Source: Bacteroidales bacterium (GTDB lineage: Bacteria > Bacteroidota > Bacteroidia > Bacteroidales > UBA10428). Taken from it: a stretch of 41,324 nt of DNA. The position numbers and the translations under genes are program-made. Of this stretch, positions 1-6,877 are shown piece after piece (within the stretch, counting starts at the first letter, position 1; every line of letters begins with the position of its first letter). The stretch lies in assembly GCA_016936215.1 (NCBI GenBank), contig JAFGPL010000099.1:68190-109513 (forward strand), written 5' to 3'. The notes under the pieces are model-generated. The model did not search any database, was not told where the DNA came from, and saw only the letters and a list, made by a program, of their open reading frames with translations.

Positions 1-278
1 CTTCGGTACCATGCATATCCATGCCTGTTGCCATGGAGCATACGCCTGTAACCTTCGTATTTGTCCCAGTTATGCGGAATATCAACCGTTTTCCATCCGG
101 AATCGTCAAAAACCTGCATTTCAAAACCTTCATATGCCATACGATTTGAGTCGTTAGCAACGGTCTTCCAGTTATCATTTAAAAGAATATCCTTTCTATG
201 TCCCGACTGTGAAAGAAGCTGATCTGAAAGGGAGAATAAAAGAAGGATTAAGACGAAATGTATAATATTGAATTTCAT
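1..278 (-). CDS. GH2-family glycoside hydrolase, N-terminal fragment (cut by window edge)
   Basis: An open frame runs on the minus strand from an ATG at 278 to the window edge, giving about 92 codons. The first residues form a signal peptide (MKFNIIHFVLILLLFSLSDQ). The following part has the look of the GH2 N-terminal jelly-roll sugar-binding domain: W-K-T-V, then VDIPHNWD, then HGNRHGYAWYR, a run typical of Bacteroidota GH2 beta-galactosidases and beta-glucuronidases. The catalytic domain lies outside the window, so activity cannot be read. It begins only a few bases after the stop of the CE8 gene and is therefore the last visible gene of the minus-strand operon. In a pectin locus a beta-galactosidase acting on galactan side chains is the simplest guess. 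Confidence 0.8.
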   Translation of the reverse strand, partial: MKFNIIHFVLILLLFSLSDQLLSQSGHRKDILLNDNWKTVANDSNRMAYEGFEMQVFDDSGWKTVDIPHNWDKYEGYRRMLHGNRHGYAWYR

Positions 279-282
279 AATT

Positions 283-1278
283 TTACTGACTCTGAAATAT
301 ATAATCATACCATTTTGGTGTTTGATCTTCATTTTCCTGAATAAAGGACAAAATATTAACCTTAGTAAAACAGGATGCTTCATCATCTGACAAATGCTTG
401 GACCATGCCACCCTGTTTGCGATATCAGAACCATTACCTGAATTTTTATATTCGGCATAAAATGCGGTTAATTCCCGTTCTGATTTGCTCCAGTTGTGCC
501 ATCCGGCAGGAACGATATGGTTGTCCAATTCGCAATGCAAAAATACCACTTTTGCATAATCCCTCCAGGGACGTCCAAGATATACTTTGCTTATAGCACT
601 ATCAGCTGTTAGCTTGCATTTCATAAAAACAAAGCCATATTCAGTATCTTTTGTAGTAGAAGCAGCAGTGATATACGAATTTTTTTTGCTATGTATGGTA
701 CATTCTTCAAACAGGGCAGTGGCAGCCCCGAAGATAAAGTCGGTAGTACCTTCGATATAACAGTTGTAATAATACTGTCGCGAGCCCTCTCCCGCAGCAT
801 ACATGGTATCCTGGTTGCCCAGGAAACGGCAGTTACGGAAAGTACAGCGGTCGGCCTCAATGTGAAGCGCCACAGCCTGACCAACCGGTCCTGCTGAATT
901 CTGAAAAGTAATGTTCTCGGCATAGAAGTCATTTCCCTGAACTAATACCGTATATGATGTAAAAGTATTGATGCCGTCTTTACCTGAATAGTCGTCAAAA
1001 ACAATAATGGTGCTGTCTGCATTTTCCCCTATCAGGGTGATAATTGTTTTCCATGAAGGTACTACCAGTTTTTCCCTGTAGATTCCATTCTTGATGAAAA
1101 TAACAAAACGTGCATCGGAAAAATCACGTGCAGAGTTTACAGCTTCCTGAATGGTAGTGAAATCACCGGTGCCATCTAATGAGACAGTGACCGGAATTGA
1201 TGTACCTGCTGCAAAGGAAATCTTTGTGAAAAGGAATGTAAAAAAAAATATAAGATATTGATTAGTAACCTTTTTCAT
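283..1278 (-). CDS. Pectin methylesterase, family CE8, single-domain, exported
   Basis: This 331-aa protein is predicted to hydrolyse methyl esters of homogalacturonan, releasing methanol. Residues 1-23 form a signal peptide. The rest is one CE8 parallel beta-helix with the family motifs in order: GIYREK (65-70), GQAVAL (133-138), GNQDT (154-158), TDFIFG (179-184) and YLGRPW (233-238). By comparison with characterised pectin methylesterases, Gln134, Gln156, Asp157, Asp180 (nucleophile) and Arg236 are the active-site residues, and all are present. It has no T9SS tail, so it is probably periplasmic, unlike the two larger CE8 proteins here. It starts 14 bases after the transporter gene stop and is followed within 5 bases by the GH2 gene. 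Confidence 0.95.
   Translation of the reverse strand: MKKVTNQYLIFFFTFLFTKISFAAGTSIPVTVSLDGTGDFTTIQEAVNSARDFSDARFVIFIKNGIYREKLVVPSWKTIITLIGENADSTIIVFDDYSGKDGINTFTSYTVLVQGNDFYAENITFQNSAGPVGQAVALHIEADRCTFRNCRFLGNQDTMYAAGEGSRQYYYNCYIEGTTDFIFGAATALFEECTIHSKKNSYITAASTTKDTEYGFVFMKCKLTADSAISKVYLGRPWRDYAKVVFLHCELDNHIVPAGWHNWSKSERELTAFYAEYKNSGNGSDIANRVAWSKHLSDDEASCFTKVNILSFIQENEDQTPKWYDYIFQSQ
301..317 (-). repeat. 17-base repeat, copy 1 (inside the CE8 C-terminal codons)
   Basis: ATAATCATACCATTTTG is identical to 5761-5777. Here it encodes the KWYDYI end of the 331-aa CE8 protein on the minus strand. Confidence 0.6.
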
Positions 1279-1292
1279 AATTTTATATAAAT

Positions 1293-2543
1293 TTAAATTT
1301 CAATTTTTGAGTTGTCCGGCACCAATAACCTCAGAAACAACCAGCATAACAGGTATGCCACAGAGGCAAAAAGAAACAGGAAAAAATAGCTTTCTGTCAG
1401 TTCAAGGATATAGCCTACTGAGAATGAGAAGAGAATTCCTCCCACAGCTCCTGCTGAGCCTGATAATCCGATAACTGTGCCGACTGCTTTTTTAGGATAA
1501 ATATCAGAAACAATTGTAAAAATATTGGCAGCATAACCCTGGTGCGCAAAGGCTGCCAATGATATCAGTAAAGCACTTATCCACATGTGCTGTACCTGCG
1601 AAACAAAATAAACCGGCAGGGCAAACATTGATAAAATAAGAATAGCATTTTTACGGGCAGGGACAGGTTTTTTTCCCTTAGAGATGAAAAACGAGGAAAG
1701 ACCTCCCCCTGACACCGAACCAATAATTGAAACAATATAAATGAGAATTAAAGGAGGTCCGATATTTGTAAGATCTATCCCGTAATTGGTATAAAGGAAT
1801 TTCGGAATCCAATAGAGGAAAAACCACCAGACCGGATCGGTCACGAAACGGGCAAGGCATATTCCAAGAGTTTGCCTGTGTGCCAAGACATTGGTCCATT
1901 TTACCTTTTCCTCTTTTTCAGGTTCATCCTGCAGAATATATTCTTTCTCTTTTATGGTCAACTTGGGTGATTTCTCAGGGTGATCATAGGTAAACAGCCA
2001 TAAAATTAACCAGATAAACCCAAGCGCCCCGGTGCCGATAAAGGCCCATTGCCATCCCCATTTAATAGCAATAACAGGAACGATAAAAGGTGTAAGGATA
2101 GCACCGAAATTGGTACCGGCATTAAAAATGCCGGTTGCCAGCGCTCTTTCCCGTTTTGGGAACCATTCGGCAACAGCCTTGATAGCGGCAGGAAAATTGG
2201 CTGATTCACCTATACCTAGTGAAAAGCGGGCTGCAACAAAAGCAAAAAGTGATCTTGCGGCCCCATGAAACATTGCAGCTATACTCCAAAAAGCAATTGC
2301 AAGGGAGTACCCGGTTTTAGTCCCGATACGGTCAAGAAGGTTGCCGGCAAACATTAAACCTAATGCATAAGCCCCCTGAAAAGACATTATTATCAAACTG
2401 TAATCTACCTCAGACCAATTGAAGAGCTTTTGTAAATCAGGTGCCAGGATTGCAATTACCTGGCGATCAATATAATTTATCGTGGTAGCGAAAAACAATA
2501 AGGCTACTACACGCCAGCGGTAATTACCAATTCTCTGTTTCAT
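1293..2543 (-). CDS. MFS transporter, ExuT-like (anion:cation symporter type), probable hexuronate uptake
   Basis: This 416-aa protein has about twelve hydrophobic segments. The N-terminus (WRVVALLFFATTINYIDRQV) and the stretch ARFSLGIGESANFPAAIKAV match the ACS branch of the major facilitator superfamily, which includes hexuronate transporters such as ExuT. In this setting it probably carries galacturonate or short unsaturated galacturonides into the cytoplasm. It starts 6 bases after the stop of the upstream UroD-like gene, so the two are almost certainly co-transcribed. The family assignment is strong. The exact substrate is inferred from the pectin context. Confidence 0.9.
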   Translation of the reverse strand: MKQRIGNYRWRVVALLFFATTINYIDRQVIAILAPDLQKLFNWSEVDYSLIIMSFQGAYALGLMFAGNLLDRIGTKTGYSLAIAFWSIAAMFHGAARSLFAFVAARFSLGIGESANFPAAIKAVAEWFPKRERALATGIFNAGTNFGAILTPFIVPVIAIKWGWQWAFIGTGALGFIWLILWLFTYDHPEKSPKLTIKEKEYILQDEPEKEEKVKWTNVLAHRQTLGICLARFVTDPVWWFFLYWIPKFLYTNYGIDLTNIGPPLILIYIVSIIGSVSGGGLSSFFISKGKKPVPARKNAILILSMFALPVYFVSQVQHMWISALLISLAAFAHQGYAANIFTIVSDIYPKKAVGTVIGLSGSAGAVGGILFSFSVGYILELTESYFFLFLFASVAYLLCWLFLRLLVPDNSKIEI

Positions 2544-2549
2544 ATAGTT

Positions 2550-3680
2550 TTAACTACTTTGGCAAATATTATATATCCGTTCATATGCTAATTCCTGTTC
2601 TTCAGTTGATTGGCAGTAGGTTACCACGATAAGTTTCATGCCTGGCACCCATAGCCGCTTTAACTGGTTTTCCAAAGTATTTGTATCACCAACAATCCTG
2701 GCGTTTAAAACCACACCGGTATGGGCAAATTTTTGGAATGATTCGTGCTTATCAGTTGCCCCTGGATCAGTCTCAAAAGAAAAAGCGCCATCGGCCATGA
2801 GGATACCATTAATGTTCAGCACAGCTTCAATCATCCCAGACCAGTCACCACAGGAGTGGAAGACAGGGCCGCCAAATGGCTTACCTGCTTTTTCGACCGA
2901 GGGCGCCGCGAGCTGCAAATACTGTTCAGGTGAAATCATTACAGCATTGTCATCGCTCATACCAAGCCCTCTCCATTTCTTTGATGATGCAAAACCATGG
3001 CCCGGAAGTACAAGAGCATCGCCTATAATTTTTACCTGCTCCTTGTTGAAAGCGATTGACAAATCAGCAAGAATATCAAATAGTTTGAGTATTTTATCGG
3101 GATGAATAAGAAATTCATAAAAAAAAATATCGAGAGGGATTAGCTGATTGACAATGTTCAGAGGGGATTGGGTATCGGTGAGGGAGACCGGCAGCGTGCC
3201 TTTGGTCTGCTCCATGAAATAATTTATCATTTGCAATGTATGCCGCCCGATATTAGTCAAGGCAACTTCTTTAGGGGAATATGCAAGTAATTCATCAACA
3301 CTTTTAAAGAGTGGTTTCATCACGGGGGCATTTCCTTCGGGCCATTCATAATCCCCGCCGAAAGCGCTGGCAATGGTACCAATACCATACCAGGGTTCGA
3401 GAAAATTCGGGACATCGGCTTTAAACTGCATGCTTTTTTGCAAAGCGCCCAACTGTAGTTCAAGTGAATCCTGCATATCTTTGCATCCATATGAAAAACA
3501 TTGAGCAACCCTCATTCTGCGGTAAACGAGCACTCCTGAAGATGATTTCCAGAACCGTTCACATTGCACATTCAATGCTTCTGCATATGCTGCATAGCCA
3601 TCATAGTCAAAATCTTGACTTTTAATTGGAATAACCTGCGAAGCCTGTGAATCTGCTATGTTGACATTGAATTTCTTCAC
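2550..3680 (-). CDS. UroD/MtaA-like zinc methyltransferase homologue 1
   Basis: This 376-aa cytoplasmic protein has no signal peptide. It belongs to the uroporphyrinogen decarboxylase (COG0407) superfamily, which also holds the methylcobamide:thiol methyltransferases MtaA and MtbA. It carries the H-x-C-x(n)-C zinc signature of the methyltransferase branch: His275 and Cys277 in FHSCGDW, then Cys356 in VVTYC, with 78 residues between the cysteines. That pattern argues against a true haem-pathway HemE. It lies between a CE8 gene (76 bases upstream) and the hexuronate transporter (6 bases downstream). Methyl donor and acceptor are unknown. Use of methanol released by the neighbouring esterases is an inference. 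No corrinoid-binding partner is encoded in the window. Confidence 0.85.
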   Translation of the reverse strand: MKKFNVNIADSQASQVIPIKSQDFDYDGYAAYAEALNVQCERFWKSSSGVLVYRRMRVAQCFSYGCKDMQDSLELQLGALQKSMQFKADVPNFLEPWYGIGTIASAFGGDYEWPEGNAPVMKPLFKSVDELLAYSPKEVALTNIGRHTLQMINYFMEQTKGTLPVSLTDTQSPLNIVNQLIPLDIFFYEFLIHPDKILKLFDILADLSIAFNKEQVKIIGDALVLPGHGFASSKKWRGLGMSDDNAVMISPEQYLQLAAPSVEKAGKPFGGPVFHSCGDWSGMIEAVLNINGILMADGAFSFETDPGATDKHESFQKFAHTGVVLNARIVGDTNTLENQLKRLWVPGMKLIVVTYCQSTEEQELAYERIYNICQSS

Positions 3681-3756
3681 TTAAATAAATAATTCAATTA
3701 AGTATTCTTAATTAAAAAATATATAGTGTATTATAATTAGAAAAATCCAAATAGCA

Positions 3757-5724
3757 TCAATCCAGTTTATGGAATTTTCCATTGAAGATATTCCCGTTCC
3801 ATTTCATGCTATACAGATACACACCACATTTTAATTCAGATACATCAGCATCAACTGTTGTGGCACCAAGGGGGATATTTTTCAGGTTAGCTGCAATTTC
3901 CAATCCACCTTTCAAATTAAATATTTCGAGTACGGTGTCTGTTAATTCATCATATTGATTAACGACCATCAGATTATTCCTGGCGCAAACGAGTGAAATA
4001 TTTGGCACTGCTGTACTGTGGCTATTAACAAGACCGGAAGGAAGATCCACGAATATTTCATAGGTGCTTTTGGTAACTTTGTCCACTGCAGTTACTTCTA
4101 CGGTGATTATACCTGGCAAGGTAACCGGGTTGGTCCTCAAATAATTCTGTCCTGTTACTTTGGTATACACTCCCACCGAGGAAATTTTGTTTGTACCCGG
4201 CCTCAACCTGTATTGATAGTTGCGTACATCAGGCTGGCAATGAATGGTATCGGAAGAGTTAATGATAAAAAAACGTAAGTCGGTATCCCAATAGGCAGAA
4301 TCTTTTGAAAAATAAACATTATATGTCGCACCGTTTACCTTATCTTTAGATAGTGCTGTTACCTTTGCATAACCGGGCAATGCTGTGGGGTAAACCATAT
4401 TTACAGTGGCTCCCTGCTCACTAAGCGAAATAAACGGACAGGTGGTATCTTCCTTATCCAGTTCAACCACGTATTCATACTGTAAAGGATCAAATTCTTC
4501 AAACTCAAGACCGTCAATCAACAAACCGTCTATACTCATTTCTCCATTTATTGAATCCATTATCCGGTATGTGTTGTTTTTAATAACCTGGTAAACATCG
4601 TCGTAAAACACAGGCTTCCAATTTTCTGTAGGGTATTCGGGATAATGATCCCTGCCGGCATATAGGATGGTGTCTGCCCTTTCAGGGTATCCCGATTTTT
4701 CAAAGCGGCGGTAAAGATGCATTAGTTCAGAGGTATCGCCATCATAACCTAAATGGGAAGGGAAATTTCGAGCTGAAAAGATAGTATCAATATTGTACCG
4801 CGGTGCTTTGGACGGATCAAGCTGTTTTCCGAAATATACCCGGTTGGTTGTATCAGAACCGGGGCCAAAGCAATTATATTCCTGATAGATACAGGTTTTT
4901 TCCCTTTGTGACCAGGTCGTCCAGCCACCGGGAATAATGCTTTCAGGCTCCCAACACTCATAGTATATCGTATTGGACCAGTCAAACCATGGCCTACCCA
5001 ATGAAACATTTCTTACACCCAATCCGGATGTAAGTCTGCAGTTCTTAAAAACATATCCAAACTCATAATGCTGAGGTGTAGAAGCTGCTGTAATGTAACC
5101 AGTAGAGGCATTTGTATGAACCTGGCAACTGTCAAAAAGAGTAACTCCGAAACCAAAAATATAATCAACATTGCCTTCTATAAAACAATCTTTGATATAC
5201 CTGCGGGTCCTGAAGTTATCGAAATAGGTATCCTGGTTGCCAAGCAATTTACAATGATATAATATCTGGCGGTCGCCATTGGAATGAAAAGCAACACCTT
5301 GCCCCTGGCCGCCGGCTGTTGATTCGAAAGAAATGTTGTATGCCTGAAAATCATTTGCATCTGCCCGAAAAGTATAAGTACTGAAAGTATGTCCGGGAAG
5401 CACCTTATTGGCATAGTCATCGTAGGTAATTACTGTGCTGTCGGCATCTTCGCCCACCAATATCACCTTCGTCTTTCTATGTCCGAGTATAACTTTTTCA
5501 TAATAGACCCCTTTTTTAACAAAAATCACCTTCCAGGTATCGTTATCATCGGGTATGGCATTAATGGCATCCTGAACCTTAACAAAGTCTCCTGTGCCAT
5601 TAATATCAACCACATAATTTATTTTTCCCGAAAGCTGGTCATAAACAGATTGTGCTTTTAAATTGCCTGTAAAAACTACAAAAAAGGCGATAATACCAGT
5701 CAATAAGAATACTTTATTTTTCAT
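3757..5724 (-). CDS. Multidomain pectin methylesterase (CE8) with C-terminal T9SS sorting domain
   Basis: This 655-aa protein has a signal peptide (1-25) and a CE8 beta-helix at about residues 35-330. The motifs are GVYYEK (72-77), GQGVAF (141-146, in place of the usual QAVAL), GNQDTYF (162-168), VDYIFG (186-191) and SLGRPW (241-246). The predicted catalytic residues Gln142, Gln164, Asp165, Asp187 and Arg244 are all present. After a linker, residues of about 395-490 look like a cadherin-like beta-sandwich (FDPLQYEYVVELDKE, then PGYAKVTALSKDK). A second similar beta-domain follows. The last 70 or so residues (IFNLKGGLEIA, then DVSELKCGVYLYSMKWNG) match a type A T9SS sorting domain. Predicted location is the cell surface or outside the cell. 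It sits between the two UroD-like genes. Confidence 0.93.
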   Translation of the reverse strand: MKNKVFLLTGIIAFFVVFTGNLKAQSVYDQLSGKINYVVDINGTGDFVKVQDAINAIPDDNDTWKVIFVKKGVYYEKVILGHRKTKVILVGEDADSTVITYDDYANKVLPGHTFSTYTFRADANDFQAYNISFESTAGGQGQGVAFHSNGDRQILYHCKLLGNQDTYFDNFRTRRYIKDCFIEGNVDYIFGFGVTLFDSCQVHTNASTGYITAASTPQHYEFGYVFKNCRLTSGLGVRNVSLGRPWFDWSNTIYYECWEPESIIPGGWTTWSQREKTCIYQEYNCFGPGSDTTNRVYFGKQLDPSKAPRYNIDTIFSARNFPSHLGYDGDTSELMHLYRRFEKSGYPERADTILYAGRDHYPEYPTENWKPVFYDDVYQVIKNNTYRIMDSINGEMSIDGLLIDGLEFEEFDPLQYEYVVELDKEDTTCPFISLSEQGATVNMVYPTALPGYAKVTALSKDKVNGATYNVYFSKDSAYWDTDLRFFIINSSDTIHCQPDVRNYQYRLRPGTNKISSVGVYTKVTGQNYLRTNPVTLPGIITVEVTAVDKVTKSTYEIFVDLPSGLVNSHSTAVPNISLVCARNNLMVVNQYDELTDTVLEIFNLKGGLEIAANLKNIPLGATTVDADVSELKCGVYLYSMKWNGNIFNGKFHKLD

Positions 5725-5760
5725 TTTTTAAGGTGCTTTATAAATAAATTCGAAAATTAG

Positions 5761-5777
5761 ATAATCATACCATTTTG
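5761..5777 (-). repeat. 17-base repeat, copy 2 (between UroD-like 2 and the T9SS CE8 gene)
   Basis: This is an exact copy of 301-317, lying in the 63-base gap downstream of a UroD-like gene stop. On the minus strand it reads SKWYDYLIF in one frame, similar to the CE8 C-terminus, and may be a vestige of a lost CE8 gene end. Confidence 0.45.
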
Positions 5778-5787
5778 ACAAAACTAT

Positions 5788-6867
5788 TTATTTTGTTGCA
5801 TATTCTTTCCTTAATTCTAACACTGATTTGAAAATTGCAGATATTTTGTCATCGGCAACCTGGTCATCAATGTTGATACAACACACTCCGGTAAGGTACG
5901 GATTTTCAGAATCTGTAACGAGTTTTTTAATTGTGTTTTCAATCTCTATAGTGGTCATTCCGATCAATTCAACAGGACTCAGCCTGATATTCAGAAATGT
6001 GTCCGGGAGATGTCTTCTCAGCATAGCAACATCCCCGCCCCAGCCCACATCAAGAAAGTCTAGGTGGGGTATTTTGGCAAAACTAGCAGCCATACGGTGC
6101 GGGTCGGGACCGCAATAATGAATTCCAAAGGGCCGCATTCTGCTCCACTCAATATCAAAGTGCATCAGGTAGTTTTCGTAATCCTCAGCCGATATCATGG
6201 TATGGGAGCACTCTGAATGAAGGAATACCGGTTTTTTGAGATGTCTTACCACACGGTTGACTGAGATGGAGGAGGTACCCGTATGGGTGGCGATTACAGA
6301 TGTAAACTTATCAATTACTGCCGCAATTTGTTCAAAAAAATGTTTTACCTCTTCGGGTGACAGCATCATATCTGTAAAGATACTCTCGCCCCTGATGTCC
6401 ATTGCAAGATTCAAAATGCCTCCCCAGTTGACATCCCCGGTAAGGTAGCCGTACTTACTTTTCAATGCTTCCGTGAGATTAAGAAATTTTTTAAAAGCAG
6501 GAGCATTGAAAACATCATCCTTATTCAGTCCAGGGGTTTCCCTGTTTGCAACCATAACCTGCGGAGGATGAGAACCGGAGTAATTCACTTTGCATCCTGC
6601 CATTTCTGAAAGAAGGAATCCGGCTGCAAGATGCACTGCGCCTATTTCAGGCCTTTTCTCCGGCTTATTTTGGCCCAATCCGAATTGGCCCCATTTTTCA
6701 TACAGCGTTTTTTCCATCATCTGTTCGGCTTCAATTCTTCTGTGCGGATGAAAGAAAAAATCTTCATCAAATGTAAGTCCTGTGTTCCTGTGCCACCATT
6801 CCGGTGCAAGAACAATGTCCACCGGCAGGAGCTGATTTCCAAGAAGCGGGTTAAAAGGGTAATCCAT
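5788..6867 (-). CDS. UroD/MtaA-like zinc methyltransferase homologue 2
   Basis: The protein is 359 aa from the ATG at 6867. A longer frame starts at 6933, but its first 22 codons overlap the end of the upstream gene and read like that gene's other frame. The 6867 start lies 10 bases after the upstream stop and gives the natural N-terminus MDYPFNPLLGNQ. It is a COG0407 member with no signal peptide. His250 and Cys252 (GIHYCGPDP) plus Cys329/Cys330 (GVCCINID) give H-x-C-x(76-77)-C, the zinc signature of MtaA-type methyltransferases. It lies between the 914-aa enzyme and a CE8 gene. The acceptor thiol and the methyl donor cannot be read from sequence. Confidence 0.85.
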   Translation of the reverse strand: MDYPFNPLLGNQLLPVDIVLAPEWWHRNTGLTFDEDFFFHPHRRIEAEQMMEKTLYEKWGQFGLGQNKPEKRPEIGAVHLAAGFLLSEMAGCKVNYSGSHPPQVMVANRETPGLNKDDVFNAPAFKKFLNLTEALKSKYGYLTGDVNWGGILNLAMDIRGESIFTDMMLSPEEVKHFFEQIAAVIDKFTSVIATHTGTSSISVNRVVRHLKKPVFLHSECSHTMISAEDYENYLMHFDIEWSRMRPFGIHYCGPDPHRMAASFAKIPHLDFLDVGWGGDVAMLRRHLPDTFLNIRLSPVELIGMTTIEIENTIKKLVTDSENPYLTGVCCINIDDQVADDKISAIFKSVLELRKEYATK

Positions 6868-6877
6868 AGTATCAAAA

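Noticed and set aside
2550-3680. Calling the UroD-like proteins uroporphyrinogen decarboxylase (hemE)
   Set aside because: The H-x-C-x(n)-C zinc pattern, three copies in one locus and the carbohydrate setting fit the methyltransferase branch of the superfamily better than haem synthesis.
3696-3713. AATTAAG/CTTAATT hairpin between the T9SS CE8 and UroD-like 1 genes
   Set aside because: It is only 7 bp, nearly all A-T pairs in an AT-rich gap, and too weak to call a terminator.
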